64,000 nucleotides of DNA from the NCBI GenBank assembly GCA_900469475.1, contig UBXG01000005.1, positions 62,001-126,000 of the forward strand, in the 5' to 3' direction. Shown in pieces: positions 51,707 to 62,474 of the stretch (positions within the stretch are counted from its first letter, which is position 1; every line of letters begins with the position of its first letter). The stretch comes from Hyphomicrobiales bacterium. Lineage in GTDB: Bacteria; Pseudomonadota; Alphaproteobacteria; Rhizobiales; Rhizobiaceae. The notes beneath the pieces were generated by a model, which was not told the origin of the DNA, searched no databases, and saw only the letters and a program-made list of their open reading frames with translations. Made by a program: the position numbers and the translations under genes.

Positions 51707-53896
51707 ATGGTAACGATCCTTCGGGATGACGGTGCGGAAATCTACGAGACGAAGGGCGGCATCACCGTCACCCGGCAGCGCCGGCCGACGCCCTATGCGG
51801 ATGCCGTGTCGTCCTATATCGACAAGCTCGACGAGCGCCGCGGTGCGGTCTTCTCATCGAACTACGAATATCCCGGCCGCTATACACGCTGGGACACCGC
51901 CATCGTCGACCCGCCGCTCGGTCTTTCCTGCAACGGGCGCGATGTCTGGATCGAAGCCTACAACGAACGCGGCGAGGTCATCCTCGGCTTCATCGCGGAG
52001 AAGCTGAAGACAGTTTCCGAAGTGGTGCTTGGCGCCTCGATGCCCCGCCGGCTCGATCTGACCGTAAAGACGCCGGATCGCGTCTTTACCGAGGAAGAGC
52101 GCTCGAAAATGCCGACGGTCTTCACCGTGCTGCGCGCCGTGACCGATCTCTTCTACTCGCAGGCGGATGCCAGCATCGGCTTCTACGGTGCCTTCGGCTA
52201 TGATCTCGCCTTCCAGTTCGACGCGATCGATCTGAAGCTCAAGCGCCCGGACGACCAGCGCGACATGGTGCTTTACCTGCCGGACGAAATCCTGGTGGTG
52301 GACAACTATTCCGCCAAGGCCTGGATCGATCGCTACGATTTCGCCAAAGGCGACGTTTCGACGGAAGGCAAGTCGGGCGAGATCGCGCCCGAGCCGTTCC
52401 GGCACACCGATGCCATTCCGCCGAAGAGCGATCATCGCGCCGGCGAATATGCCGAGCTGGTGGTCAAGGCGAAGGAGAGCTTCCGCAAGGGCGATCTTTT
52501 CGAAGTCGTGCCCGGCCAGAAGTTCATGGAGCGCTGCGAGAGCAAGCCATCGGATATTTCCAAGCGCCTGAAGGCGATCAATCCGTCTCCCTATTCTTTC
52601 TTCATCAATCTCGGCAATCAGGAATATCTCGTCGGCGCTTCGCCTGAGATGTTCGTGCGCGTTTCCGGCCGCCGCATCGAGACTTGCCCGATTTCGGGCA
52701 CGATCAAGCGCGGCGACGATCCGATCGCCGATAGCGAGCAGATCCTGAAGCTCTTGAACTCCAAGAAGGACGAATCCGAGCTGACCATGTGCTCCGACGT
52801 CGACCGCAACGACAAGAGCCGTGTCTGCGAGCCAGGCTCGGTCAAGGTCATCGGCCGCCGGCAGATCGAGATGTATTCGCGCCTCATCCACACGGTTGAT
52901 CATATCGAGGGCCGCCTGCGCGACGACATGGACGCCTTTGACGGTTTCCTCAGCCACGCCTGGGCCGTCACCGTCACCGGCGCGCCGAAGCTTTGGGCGA
53001 TGCGCTTCATCGAGAGCCATGAAAAGAGCCCGCGCGCATGGTATGGTGGCGCGATTGGCATGGTCGGTTTCAACGGCGACATGAACACCGGCCTGACGCT
53101 GCGCACCGTGCGCATCAAGGACGGCATTGCCGAAGTGCGGGCAGGCGCAACGCTGCTCAACGACTCGATCCCCGAGGAAGAAGAAGCCGAAACCGAATTG
53201 AAGGCCTCCGCCATGCTTTCCGCCATTCGTGACGCCAAGGCCGGCAATTCCGGCAAACAGCAACGGGACGTTGCTTCCGTCGGCAAGGGTGTGAAGATCC
53301 TGCTCGTCGACCATGAAGACAGCTTCGTCCACACGCTTGCCAATTACTTCCGCCAGACGGGCGCGACGGTTTCGACCGTGCGTACGCCGGTGCCGGAAGA
53401 CGTCTTCGACCGCCTCGATCCGGATCTCGTCGTGCTGTCGCCTGGTCCCGGCAATCCGAAGGATTTCGATTGCAAGGCGACGATCAAGAAGGCGAGGGCG
53501 CGTAACCTGCCGATCTTCGGCGTCTGCTTGGGCTTGCAGGCGCTAGCCGAAGCCTATGGCGGCGAGCTGCGCCATCTGGCGATCCCGATGCATGGGAAGC
53601 CCTCGCGCATCCGCGTGCTGGAGCCCGGTCTGGTCTTCTCCGGTCTTGGCCGCGAAGTGACCGTTGGTCGTTATCACTCGATCTTTGCCGATCCGTCGAG
53701 CCTGCCGCGCGACTTTATGATCACGGCCGAGAGCGAAGACGGCACGATCATGGGCATCGAGCATGTGAAGGAGCCGATCGCAGCTGTCCAGTTCCACCCG
53801 GAATCGATCATGACGCTTGGCGGCGATGCCGGCATGCGGATGATCGAGAATGTCGTGGCGCATCTGGCGCGGCGGGCGAAGACGAAGGCCGCCTGA
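51707..53896 (+). CDS. trpE(G): Fused anthranilate synthase TrpE(G)
   Basis: First committed step of tryptophan synthesis, chorismate plus glutamine to anthranilate. 729 residues, with both subunits in one chain as is typical for Rhizobiaceae. The TrpE part covers about 1-520 (chorismate-binding end with [40 protein letters not shown] and the [11 protein letters not shown] segment) and the TrpG glutamine amidotransferase about 525-725, with [13 protein letters not shown], the catalytic C607 in [12 protein letters not shown], and HFPE-type QFHPES near the end. GGAGTGAGG precedes the ATG. Feedback inhibition by tryptophan is likely, and attenuation is provided by the leader just upstream. Confidence 0.96.
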   Translation: MVTILRDDGAEIYETKGGITVTRQRRPTPYADAVSSYIDKLDERRGAVFSSNYEYPGRYTRWDTAIVDPPLGLSCNGRDVWIEAYNERGEVILGFIAEKLKTVSEVVLGASMPRRLDLTVKTPDRVFTEEERSKMPTVFTVLRAVTDLFYSQADASIGFYGAFGYDLAFQFDAIDLKLKRPDDQRDMVLYLPDEILVVDNYSAKAWIDRYDFAKGDVSTEGKSGEIAPEPFRHTDAIPPKSDHRAGEYAELVVKAKESFRKGDLFEVVPGQKFMERCESKPSDISKRLKAINPSPYSFFINLGNQEYLVGASPEMFVRVSGRRIETCPISGTIKRGDDPIADSEQILKLLNSKKDESELTMCSDVDRNDKSRVCEPGSVKVIGRRQIEMYSRLIHTVDHIEGRLRDDMDAFDGFLSHAWAVTVTGAPKLWAMRFIESHEKSPRAWYGGAIGMVGFNGDMNTGLTLRTVRIKDGIAEVRAGATLLNDSIPEEEEAETELKASAMLSAIRDAKAGNSGKQQRDVASVGKGVKILLVDHEDSFVHTLANYFRQTGATVSTVRTPVPEDVFDRLDPDLVVLSPGPGNPKDFDCKATIKKARARNLPIFGVCLGLQALAEAYGGELRHLAIPMHGKPSRIRVLEPGLVFSGLGREVTVGRYHSIFADPSSLPRDFMITAESEDGTIMGIEHVKEPIAAVQFHPESIMTLGGDAGMRMIENVVAHLARRAKTKAA

Positions 53897-53924
53897 GGCC
53901 AGCGTTTGGAGCGCAGAATTTGCT

Positions 53925-53963
53925 AGCCCCATGCACTCGGAAAAAGTGCATGGGGCTATTTTT
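53925..53963 (+). terminator. Rho-independent terminator after trpE(G)
   Basis: AGCCCCATGCACT (53925-53937) and AGTGCATGGGGCT (53945-53957): a perfect 13-bp stem with a seven-base loop followed by ATTTTT. It ends the trpE(G) transcript. Confidence 0.93.
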
Positions 53964-54023
53964 ATGCCTTGAAAGAGCCAACAAACCGCTGAAAGAATTC
54001 AGTATTGCAGGGGCTTTCAGTCG

Positions 54024-54734
54024 GTGATCTCAAGGATATTCAAGGGCGTTTTCTTCGCCGTTCTTGCCGTCGTGCTCCTTGTGGGTCTAGGCATCGTCGT
54101 GCCACGACCGCTCTCGCATGACGGGCCGGCCGTCCGCACCGAACGCTCCCAGCAAATCCTGGTGCTCAGCAACCCCATCCATACGGACATTGCCATTCCC
54201 GTCGATAGCGATCTCCTCATTCGTTTCGCCTTCCTTCGAACGACCGGGCTCGATCTCGACAATCCCAACCTGCGCTATCTCATCTTCGGCTGGGGTGGCC
54301 GGAGCTTCTATACGGAGACGCGGACATGGGCCGATTTGAAGGCTGGTCCCGTGTTGAAGAGTTTCGCGCTGGACCGTTCCGTCATTCATGCGGAGCTGGG
54401 GGGCGATATCCCGCTGGATGCATCGGCTGTGACGGTCGTCGACATCGATGCCGAAGGGCTGGAGCGACTGAAGCAGTTCATCCTTGCCAGCTTTGATCGC
54501 TCCGACAGTGGCCCGATACCTCTGCCTGGCAGCAATTACGGGCCAAACGATGCGTTCTTCGAAGCGCAGGGTTATTTCAACGCGCTGATGGGATGCAACA
54601 CCTGGACGGCTGCCGCACTGAGGCAGGCTGGATTGACCTCCGGCTTTTGGACGTCATTGCCGTGGATGCTGCGAATGTCCCTGAGGCTGCATAATGACGA
54701 TAAACGCTTTGTAGCACGCCATGCTCTGCCTTGA
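54024..54734 (+). CDS. DUF2459 (TIGR02117) family membrane-anchored protein
   Basis: 236 residues with GTG start at 54024. One N-terminal helix (GVFFAVLAVVLLVGLGIVVP), then a domain reaching the periplasm. The family, found next to urease genes in some bacteria, has LSNPIHTDIAIPVD, YLIFGWGGRSFYTET and GCNTWTAAALRQAGL, all visible here. HTD and C-N-T residues suggest a peptidase-like (NlpC/P60-related) active site, unproven. AGGGG lies eleven bases before the GTG. No urease genes in the window. Confidence 0.85.
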   Translation: MISRIFKGVFFAVLAVVLLVGLGIVVPRPLSHDGPAVRTERSQQILVLSNPIHTDIAIPVDSDLLIRFAFLRTTGLDLDNPNLRYLIFGWGGRSFYTETRTWADLKAGPVLKSFALDRSVIHAELGGDIPLDASAVTVVDIDAEGLERLKQFILASFDRSDSGPIPLPGSNYGPNDAFFEAQGYFNALMGCNTWTAAALRQAGLTSGFWTSLPWMLRMSLRLHNDDKRFVARHALP

Positions 54735-54852
54735 GGCGGTTTGACTTGCTTCAGGTTGTATCCTAGTCTTTGCGTCGTTCCTGTGGGGCACATCGGCATC
54801 GGGCCGAAAGGGCTAGGCCTGCCCGCTGATATCATTCAGCAGGAGTCTGCCC

Positions 54853-55488
54853 ATGCCAACCCTCGATACCTATCGTAAACAAGCCAAGCTCTTGATGCGC
54901 TGGCACCGGGAGCGCGACTATTCCATTGGCGGAAGAGTCCGAATGCTCGATCGTTTCAAGGAGCTGACGGATCGCGAGATCCTGGCGATGGAATTCCCCC
55001 TATCGTTGGCGCAGGAGATCGTTGCGGTCGAAGCGGGCCACCGGAGCTGGGCGGAATTGAAGTCCGTCGCAGCGGATGCGCCAAAGATGCCAACCGCAGC
55101 AGCGGAACCGCCGGTTCTCAAGAGCATCGTTCCCATCCTTTTCGTGCGGGATGTCGCTGCGAGCGTGGCCTTCTTCAGGGAGAAGCTCGGTTTCTCTGAG
55201 GATTTCCTGCATGGGTCGCCGCCGTTCTACGGGGCGGTGTCGCGCGACGGCATCTGGATTCACCTGCGGCTCGTCTATGAGCCTTATTTTGCCGCGGCGG
55301 CTGAAAGGGAGAAGTCGCTGATCCTCGCGTCGATCGAGGTCTCGAATGTCCAGGGATTGTTCGAGGAGTTCAAGGCGAGGGACGTGGAGTTTGCACAGCT
55401 ACTCACCAAGCAGGCTTGGGGAGGCACCGATTTTCACGTCCGCGACCCGGATGGCAACGTGATCTCGTTTGTTGCGTTCAGGTCGTAA
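54853..55488 (+). CDS. VOC-family protein with N-terminal helical domain
   Basis: 211 residues. Residues about 1-75 (YRKQAKLLMRWHRERDYSIGGRVRMLDRFKELTDREILAMEFPLSLAQEIVAVEAGHRSWAELKS) form an alpha-helical part also seen in other VOC proteins that lack an obvious partner. Residues about 95-210 are a glyoxalase/bleomycin-resistance (VOC) domain: VPILFVRDVAASVAFFREKLGFSEDF and DFHVRDPDGNVISFV. The metal-binding residues cannot be fixed. AGGAG precedes the ATG. It converges with bluB. Confidence 0.85.
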   Translation: MPTLDTYRKQAKLLMRWHRERDYSIGGRVRMLDRFKELTDREILAMEFPLSLAQEIVAVEAGHRSWAELKSVAADAPKMPTAAAEPPVLKSIVPILFVRDVAASVAFFREKLGFSEDFLHGSPPFYGAVSRDGIWIHLRLVYEPYFAAAAEREKSLILASIEVSNVQGLFEEFKARDVEFAQLLTKQAWGGTDFHVRDPDGNVISFVAFRS

Positions 55489-55527
55489 CGCTTTGATCTA
55501 TAGAGGGTTTCTGCAGGGTTGCCACCC

Positions 55528-56672
<1,145 letters not shown>

Positions 56673-57587
56673 ATGAGCGCTCAAGGAAACGATACGATCA
56701 GGCGGCTCGCCCTTTGGGGCATTCCGCTGTCGCTCGGCGTCATGGGGCTGAAGATGCTGGCCTGGTGGCTGACGGGCTCCGTGGCGCTTCTGTCCGATGG
56801 ACTTGAATCGCTCGTCAATGTCGTTGCCGCCTTCATCGCCTTTTTCGTCATCCGTTACGCGCAGAAGCCGGCCGATCACGATCATCCCTTTGGTCATCAC
56901 AAGGCGGAATATCTTTCCGCCGTTACCGAAGGCGTGATGATTGTCGTTGCGGCGCTGATGATCGTGCAGGAAGCGGTCGGGCATCTCGGCAATCCGCAGC
57001 CGATGCAGGCCCCTTTGCTCGGCCTCGCCATCAACTCCGTCGCCGGCGTCATCAACGGTGCGTGGGCCTTGACGCTGATCCGCGCCGGAAGGACGCATCG
57101 CTCACCGGCTTTGACGGCGGACGGCCAGCACATCATGTCGGATGTCTATACCTCAATCGGCGTGCTCATCGGTCTGTTGCTGGCGCTCGGCACCGGCCAG
57201 CCGATCTTCGACCCCGTACTTGCCATTCTCGTTGCCATCAACATTCTCTACCAGGGCTGGAAGGTCATCTCCACTTCGATTGACGGATTGATGGACAAGG
57301 CCGTCCTGCCGGAAGAGGAGGAGACTATCAAGAATGCGATCGCGGGGAATGCCGAGGGTTCGCTTGGCGTGCACGATCTCAAGACGCGCAGGGCGGGGGC
57401 AGTGACCTTCGTCGATTTTCATATGGTCGTGCCTGCCGCCATGCCTGTGCGGGAGGCCCATCGAATCTGCGACCGCCTTGAAGATGCCATAAGGGCGATC
57501 CATGCGGGCGCCGAAATAACCATTCATGTGGAGCCGGAGGGCGAGAAGGCCCATGGTATCCGCGTCAAAGTAATCAAGGAGACCTGA
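56673..57587 (+). CDS. Cation diffusion facilitator family transporter
   Basis: 304 residues. Inner-membrane metal/H+ antiporter (Zn, Fe or similar). Helices: about 10-35, 40-65, 85-105, 115-135, 155-185. The metal site is made of HD-type residues in the second and fifth helices ([12 protein letters not shown] and [14 protein letters not shown]); [14 protein letters not shown] is the family loop. The C-terminal cytoplasmic metallochaperone-like domain runs about 210-304 ([21 protein letters not shown]). Metal unknown. RBS GGAGAAAGGC. It overlaps nothing but is followed after one base by queF, thus an operon. Confidence 0.92.
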   Translation: MSAQGNDTIRRLALWGIPLSLGVMGLKMLAWWLTGSVALLSDGLESLVNVVAAFIAFFVIRYAQKPADHDHPFGHHKAEYLSAVTEGVMIVVAALMIVQEAVGHLGNPQPMQAPLLGLAINSVAGVINGAWALTLIRAGRTHRSPALTADGQHIMSDVYTSIGVLIGLLLALGTGQPIFDPVLAILVAINILYQGWKVISTSIDGLMDKAVLPEEEETIKNAIAGNAEGSLGVHDLKTRRAGAVTFVDFHMVVPAAMPVREAHRICDRLEDAIRAIHAGAEITIHVEPEGEKAHGIRVKVIKET

Positions 57588-57588
57588 G

Positions 57589-58053
57589 ATGCCAAAGACC
57601 GATGTGTCCGGCCTGTCGATGCTCGGCAACCAGACGGAAACGGCCAGCAATCCGGAAGAGGCCGTTCTGGAGAAGGTGCCGTCTGGCCATGCCGGCACCG
57701 ATTATGTAGTGCGCTTCACCGCGCCCGAATTCACCTCGCTCTGCCCGATGACGGGTCAGCCGGATTTCGCCCATATCGTCATCGACTACATTCCGAACGA
57801 ATGGCTGGTCGAATCGAAGTCGCTGAAGCTCTTCCTGCATTCCTTCCGCAATCATGGTGCTTTCCACGAGGATTGCTCGATCTACATCGCCAAGCGCCTG
57901 GTGGATCTGCTGCAACCGAAGTGGCTGCGCATCGGTGCCTACTGGTATCCGCGCGGCGGCATTCCGATCGACGTCTTCTGGCAGACCGGCAAGCCGCCAG
58001 AGGGTGTGTGGCTGCCGGATCAGGGTGTGCAGCCCTATCGCGGCCGAGGCTGA
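57589..58053 (+). CDS. queF: NADPH-dependent 7-cyano-7-deazaguanine reductase
   Basis: Last deazaguanine step before queuosine insertion: reduces preQ0 to preQ1. 154 residues, the single-domain type I length. Catalytic C52 in [15 protein letters not shown] and D59 in the same motif; [23 protein letters not shown] is the substrate-binding part. The start is one base after the CDF stop; the AAGGAG ribosome site lies inside the CDF's last codons. No preQ1 riboswitch visible, as it is read from the upstream gene. Confidence 0.95.
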   Translation: MPKTDVSGLSMLGNQTETASNPEEAVLEKVPSGHAGTDYVVRFTAPEFTSLCPMTGQPDFAHIVIDYIPNEWLVESKSLKLFLHSFRNHGAFHEDCSIYIAKRLVDLLQPKWLRIGAYWYPRGGIPIDVFWQTGKPPEGVWLPDQGVQPYRGRG

Positions 58054-58057
58054 ATGA

Positions 58058-58087
58058 AAAAGCCGTCATCCGGAGATGGCGGCTTTT
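58058..58087. terminator. Bidirectional terminator between queF and the DUF2076 gene
   Basis: AAAAGCCGTCATC (58058-58070), loop CGGA, GATGGCGGCTTTT (58075-58087): a 13-bp stem with one G-T pair and T/A runs on both sides, so it serves both convergent genes. Confidence 0.87.
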
Positions 58088-58112
58088 CTGCTAGATGCGA
58101 TGAGGTTGCGGC

Positions 58113-58919
58113 TCAGGCAAACGAGTTGTCGTCGCCATTGTCATAGGACGAGTCATCATAATCGTCGTCCTGAGCGTCTTGAGCAGCGTCCTGTGCGTAA
58201 TCGGCCGCGCTCTGATCATTCTGGTCGCTATTATCGTCATTGCCGAAATAGTTGTTGTTGATGATCGTTTCCTGCACCGGCTGTTCGGCTGCATTGGCCG
58301 CCGTTCCACCGAAAAGGCCGCTGCCGGCATTGCCGCCGAAGAGGCCGCCGCCAGTTCCGCCCAGATGCGGGCTAAAGAGGCTTGAGAGCGATTCCGCCAG
58401 CATGACGCCACCGGCGACGCCGGCGGCCGTGCCGAGCGCACCACGCAGAAAACTGCCGCCGGCCGAAGGCGCTGATGCCTGCTGGCTCCACGGGCCGGAT
58501 GGTTGCGGCTGGCCAGCCCATGGGCCGGGCTGAGGCGCATTGCGGGCATAATCGTCATAGAGGCGACCTTGCTGCTGTGGATTGCCACCCTGTGGTGCGG
58601 CGGCGCGCTGCTGCTGGCCGCCGCCGAAGAGCGAGCCAATTCCGCCCAGGAAACCGCCGCTCTGGCCTTGCGGATGATTGTCGGCGCCCTGCTGCTCGAG
58701 CTCGTGCACGCGGGCTTCGAGCTGCTGGATGCGATCGGCCGCAGCCTTCATGCCCTGTTCCTGCATGATGACGGCCTGCGCCAGGAAATAGGGCGCATAG
58801 GGCTGGTCGCGGACCGACTGGTTGATGAAGGCCTCTGCATCGGCGTCGCGGGGCGTGCTGGCGGCACCGCGCACGCGATCGAAGAGAGAAGCAAGCAATT
58901 GACGTTCTTCTGGCGACAT
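58113..58919 (-). CDS. DUF2076 domain protein
   Basis: 268 residues. The conserved N-terminus MSPEERQLLASLFDRVRGAASTPRDADAEAFINQSVRDQPYAPYFLAQAVIMQEQGMKAAADRIQQLEARVHELEQQG is the DUF2076 part. The rest is low complexity, rich in Gly, Gln and Pro, with SFLRGALGTAAGVAGGVMLAESL as a hydrophobic stretch and an acidic Asn/Asp-rich C-terminus (SDQNDQSAADYAQDAAQDA). A strong AAGGAGG precedes the ATG. Function unknown; DUF2076 proteins are thought to sit in the periplasm or membrane. Confidence 0.85.
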   Translation of the reverse strand: MSPEERQLLASLFDRVRGAASTPRDADAEAFINQSVRDQPYAPYFLAQAVIMQEQGMKAAADRIQQLEARVHELEQQGADNHPQGQSGGFLGGIGSLFGGGQQQRAAAPQGGNPQQQGRLYDDYARNAPQPGPWAGQPQPSGPWSQQASAPSAGGSFLRGALGTAAGVAGGVMLAESLSSLFSPHLGGTGGGLFGGNAGSGLFGGTAANAAEQPVQETIINNNYFGNDDNSDQNDQSAADYAQDAAQDAQDDDYDDSSYDNGDDNSFA

Positions 58920-59150
58920 GATGGCCTCCTTGGCTATCCGTGCTGCAAATTCGGCGCGCGATTTTTAACCGCGCTCACCTGACGTAGGATCAAATCTCGG
59001 CTTTTCAAAGCCATTCAAGTTACATTTCGGTAATCCGCAACCATAACACCATGTTGTCAGTCGCTATTCCCGCCTTGTCTTTTTCCGGCATTGTTTTACG
59101 CATTGAGTCGCACTATGTGCGGTGAACGACGCATCATGCTGGAGAGTTGA

Positions 59151-59738
59151 ATGAACGACGAAGACGAACAGGAAGACAAGAAGACCGAGCAGCCCTTGGG
59201 CAAGGACGCGGAGGCGAATCTTTTCAAGTCGCGTTCGATCTTCATCTATGGCGGCATCACGCAGGAACTGGCGCAGAAGGTCTGCTCGCAGCTCGTGGCG
59301 CTTTCGGCTGCCAGCGACGATGACATCCGCATCTATGTGAATTCGCCCGGCGGTCACGTCGAATCAGGCGATTCCATCCACGACATGATCAAGTTCATCA
59401 AGCCGAAGGTCTGGATGATCGGTACGGGCTGGGTCGCCTCCGCCGGAGCGCTGATCTATGTCTCCGCTCCCAAGGAGCGCCGTATTTGCCTTCCGAACAC
59501 GCGCTTCCTGCTGCACCAACCGTCGGGTGGCACGCGCGGCATGGCCTCGGATATCGAAATCCAGGCACGTGAGATCATCAAGATGAACGAGCGCCTGAAC
59601 AGGATCTTCTCGGAAGCCACCGGCCAGCCGATCGAAAAGATCGCCAAGGACACGGATCGCGACTACTGGCTCTCCGCCGAGGAAGCCAAGGCTTACGGCC
59701 TGGTCTCGCGCATCGTGACCTCGCAGGCAGAGATCTGA
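59151..59738 (+). CDS. ATP-dependent Clp protease proteolytic subunit (ClpP paralogue)
   Basis: 195 residues. Catalytic triad in place: S97 in [12 protein letters not shown]122 in FLLHQPSGG and D171 in the [19 protein letters not shown] stretch. The SP[GG] region [12 protein letters not shown] near residue 65 is standard. It is not next to clpX or lon, and the N-terminus ([21 protein letters not shown]) is acidic, unlike housekeeping ClpP. Rhizobia carry several ClpP paralogues; this is probably one of the accessory ones. It may form mixed barrels with the main ClpP. Confidence 0.9.
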   Translation: MNDEDEQEDKKTEQPLGKDAEANLFKSRSIFIYGGITQELAQKVCSQLVALSAASDDDIRIYVNSPGGHVESGDSIHDMIKFIKPKVWMIGTGWVASAGALIYVSAPKERRICLPNTRFLLHQPSGGTRGMASDIEIQAREIIKMNERLNRIFSEATGQPIEKIAKDTDRDYWLSAEEAKAYGLVSRIVTSQAEI

Positions 59739-59766
59739 TCTGACGGGTTTTCCCGATTGAATTGAG

Positions 59767-59802
59767 CGCCCTCGCTTGCCGGATGGCAGGCGGGGGCGTT
59801 TT
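59767..59802 (+). terminator. Rho-independent terminator of the clpP-like gene
   Basis: CGCCC...GCTTGCC and GGCAGGC...GGGCG (59767-59798) form a long stem with a GGAT loop, followed by TTTT. A second hairpin, GCTGGCGGC (59832-59840) and GCCGCCAGC (59851-59859), lies shortly after and may act for either strand. Confidence 0.8.
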
Positions 59803-59936
59803 GCGATGAATCAGTTTTGATAAAGCCCAAAGCTGGCGGCAGAAATCTCCGCCGCCAGCCTTCGCCACTCTGGAGGTTGCAACGTTTCCGGGGAGCGGCG
59901 AACTCGAAAGCTTAAGTTACGAGCGGAGTGCGCCTC

Positions 59937-60320
59937 CTAGATGGTGATCTCCACCGGTGTTCCCTCGGGCATGGTGATGACAGCCTCATAGAAGCCGTCG
60001 CCGGTGGTGCGCGGCGTTGATTTCAAGCAGTTATTCGTCTTGCATCGTTCAGCCAGCGCATCCACGGCAGCTTTGCTGCCGAGCGATATGGCAATGTGGT
60101 CCCAGCCGATGCGTTCACTTTGCGGGTCACAGGGAAGCCAGGGGCCGGTCATCAGTTCGATCTGGGCGTTGCTTTCCGGCAGGGAAATGAAGCGGGAGAC
60201 GAAGCCAGGCCGTCGCTGGCTTCGATAGGGTTCACCGACGGTCGCGCCGAAATAGGTCTCCCAGAAACTCGCGGCGGCATCGAGATCATGCGTCCATAGA
60301 GCGGTATGAGCGATCCGCAT
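59937..60320 (-). CDS. VOC-family (glyoxalase-like) protein
   Basis: 127 residues, one VOC domain: MRIAHTALWTHDLDAAASFWETYFGATVGEPY, FVSRFISLPESNAQIELMTGPW and the closing GDGFYEAVITMPEGTPVEIT. ATG at 60320 follows GGGAGAGACCA; the frame is open further upstream inside the MFS gene. It overlaps the 3' end of the MFS gene by 35 bases, so translation is probably coupled. Last gene of the DeoR-MFS-VOC operon; substrate unknown. Confidence 0.87.
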   Translation of the reverse strand: MRIAHTALWTHDLDAAASFWETYFGATVGEPYRSQRRPGFVSRFISLPESNAQIELMTGPWLPCDPQSERIGWDHIAISLGSKAAVDALAERCKTNNCLKSTPRTTGDGFYEAVITMPEGTPVEITI

Positions 60321-61482
60321 TGGTCTCTCCCTGTTCCTGTTCGTGATTGCGGGTGATGATGCCGGCGCAGAGAGGAGCGATGCAGAGCAACAGAGCGAGC
60401 ATCCAGAAGGCGCCGGGCAGGCCAAGATGATCCGCCGCAAAACCGACGCCGGCGGGGCCGACGAGCACGCCGGCATATCCCGTCATGGTGATGGCCGCGA
60501 CGGCTAGGCCCGGCGGCATGATCTTTTGCGCGCCGCCCTTGCGGAAGAGCACCGGGACGATGTTGGAGGCGCCAAGGCCGATCAGCAGGAAACCGCCCAT
60601 GGCGAGGATCGAAATCGGACTGAGAAGGAGGACGGCAAAGCCCGCGACTGCAATCACGCCGCCCCACAGCATGACCGCTCTGTCACCGACCCTTGCTGTA
60701 ATGGCATCGCCGCTCAACCGTCCGATCGTCATCGCAATGGCAAACAGCATGTAACCGAGGCCGCCATGGCTTGCGTCGACCCGGTCCTGCGTCGTGAGGA
60801 GCAAGGCGCTCCAGTCTAGGATCGCGCCTTCGACGAGGAAGGTGATTGCTGCCAGCGCGGCGAGCAGCAGGACGAAGCCGCGTGGCACAACGAAAAGCGG
60901 GGCATCTTCCGCGGGGACGGTCCGCAGCAGCCGGGGCCATGCGACGATCATGGCGACGACCATCACGGCCGCGCTTAGAAGCGTGGCGGCGAGAGGGCCG
61001 GCCTTGACGGACAGGAGCAGCGTGACGAGCAGGGAACCGATGAAGCCGCCGATGCTGAACAGCGCATGGAAGCCGGACATTAGTGGCCGGTCTGCGCCTT
61101 TCTCCACTTCGACGGCGTGAATGTTCATGGCGACATCGAGCGATCCGAGGCAGGCGCCGAAGGTCGCCAGCGCAATGCCGAGGGTGAATGGCGTGCTTGC
61201 CACGGCCAATGTCGGCAAAATGAGCGCGAGGCCGAGGCCGCTTGCGATGATGATCGGCTTGCTACCATAGCGGGTGCTGAGCATGCCGGTCGCCAGCATC
61301 GCCGCCACCGAGCCCAGGCCGAGGCAAAGCAGCAGCATGCCAAGCACGCCGTCATCGACCCCGAGACGAGCCTTGGCGAAGGGGACGAGTGGAGCCCAGC
61401 AGGCGAGGGCGAAGCCCCCGACCAGAAAAGCAAGTCGTGTTGCCAGCCGGGTTTCCGGCCGATCCGTGGATTGCATGGTCAT
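60286..61482 (-). CDS. Major facilitator superfamily transporter
   Basis: 398 residues, about 12 helices. The N-terminus LATRLAFLVGGFALACWAPLVPFAKARLG and the loop after helix 2 (GMLSTRYGSKPIIIASGLGLAL) are MFS-like; the layout resembles fucose/sugar permeases and small exporters. No substrate can be assigned. ATG at 61482 is 16 bases after the DeoR stop, giving the operon DeoR-MFS-VOC. Start could also be 61476. Confidence 0.87.
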   Translation of the reverse strand: MTMQSTDRPETRLATRLAFLVGGFALACWAPLVPFAKARLGVDDGVLGMLLLCLGLGSVAAMLATGMLSTRYGSKPIIIASGLGLALILPTLAVASTPFTLGIALATFGACLGSLDVAMNIHAVEVEKGADRPLMSGFHALFSIGGFIGSLLVTLLLSVKAGPLAATLLSAAVMVVAMIVAWPRLLRTVPAEDAPLFVVPRGFVLLLAALAAITFLVEGAILDWSALLLTTQDRVDASHGGLGYMLFAIAMTIGRLSGDAITARVGDRAVMLWGGVIAVAGFAVLLLSPISILAMGGFLLIGLGASNIVPVLFRKGGAQKIMPPGLAVAAITMTGYAGVLVGPAGVGFAADHLGLPGAFWMLALLLCIAPLCAGIITRNHEQEQGETNADRSYRSMDA

Positions 61483-61498
61483 TTCTTGTCTTTCGAAA

Positions 61499-62284
61499 TC
61501 AGGAGGATGACGTGACGTCGCTTGCTTTGACGAGCGAGAAGCCGGCGTCTGAGGCCGCCTTTTCGTCTGCGGCAGGCAAGTCATCCTCGACAACGAGCCA
61601 GTCGATATCGTCGGCGCCACCGATGCGGTGCGGTGCGCGTTCGTGAAATTTCTCCGAAGTAATCAATGCGATGCGGGCAGCGCTTCTCTTCAGTAGCGTC
61701 CGCTTGAAGATCGCATCTGCATGTTCGTACACGCTGATGCCGTTTCTTGCCGAAACGGCGCAGACGCCCAAAAAACAACGGTCGATGTTCATGGCCTCGA
61801 TGGCCGCAACGGCGGACGCATCGACGCTGCCGCCGACGACGGGATCGACTGCGCCGCCGATCAGGACAAGCGGGATATCGCCGCGCTTCATGATGGCGCT
61901 GGCGATATCAATGGAATTCGTCGCGATGGTCGCTTTCAGATCCTTCGGTAGAAGATCGACTATTGCGAGATTGGTGCTGCCGCTGTCGAAAAACAGGAAT
62001 TCGCCTGCCTCGATCATCGCAACGGCGGCTTTGGCCAAGGCTTTCTTGCGGCCTGATTCCTGTCCGACGCGGGTGGCCATGGGCTGCGATGGTGTCAGCA
62101 GGGGGAGCGCGCCGCCATAGACGCGGCGGCATTTACCCTCTGCGGCAAGCGCCCGCAGGTCGCGGCGCACGGCATCTTCGGACACGTTGAATTCGGCAGC
62201 CAGAGATGCAGCAACGATCTGCCGGCCCTCTGCGAGCCGCGCTTCGATAACGTCCCGGCGGGACAAGGGGAGTGGATTGCTCAT
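61499..62284 (-). CDS. DeoR-family transcriptional regulator
   Basis: 261 residues: N-terminal HTH (RRDVIEARLAEGRQIVAASLAAEFNVSEDAVRRDLRALAAEGKCRRVYGGAL) and a sugar-phosphate-binding domain (FLFFDSGSTNLAIVDLLP and IDRCFLGVCAVSARNGISVYE). It probably represses its own operon in the absence of a sugar phosphate. ATG choice between 62290 and 62284 is uncertain; no strong ribosome site. Direct repeats upstream (62291-62309) may be its operator. Confidence 0.9.
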   Translation of the reverse strand: MSNPLPLSRRDVIEARLAEGRQIVAASLAAEFNVSEDAVRRDLRALAAEGKCRRVYGGALPLLTPSQPMATRVGQESGRKKALAKAAVAMIEAGEFLFFDSGSTNLAIVDLLPKDLKATIATNSIDIASAIMKRGDIPLVLIGGAVDPVVGGSVDASAVAAIEAMNIDRCFLGVCAVSARNGISVYEHADAIFKRTLLKRSAARIALITSEKFHERAPHRIGGADDIDWLVVEDDLPAADEKAASDAGFSLVKASDVTSSS

Positions 62285-62290
62285 AATCAT

Positions 62291-62309
62291 GCATTAACGT
62301 GCATAAACG
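62291..62309. promoter_or_regulatory. Direct repeats at the DeoR start, possible operator
   Basis: GCATTAACG (62291-62299) and GCATAAACG (62301-62309), a ten-base period just upstream of the DeoR start codon; a third related GCAT follows at about 62321. DeoR proteins commonly bind such repeats close to the promoter. Confidence 0.5.
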
Positions 62310-62474
62310 AGAGAGTCAATTTGCATATTTGTACACGATTTGAATCATGCTTGATACAGACGGCGATCGACCGGCCTTCCCGCCGTCAGTTCGTCCAGAA
62401 CTGCACTTGCACGCCCGATGCTTGTGATGCTCCATGCGGTTTCAATCGATCATCGCCTCTGAGTCTCCGCCGCC

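Noticed and set aside
51854-53332. Open frame of 492 codons antisense to trpE(G)
   Set aside because: Shadow of an undoubted gene; no start signal or domain.
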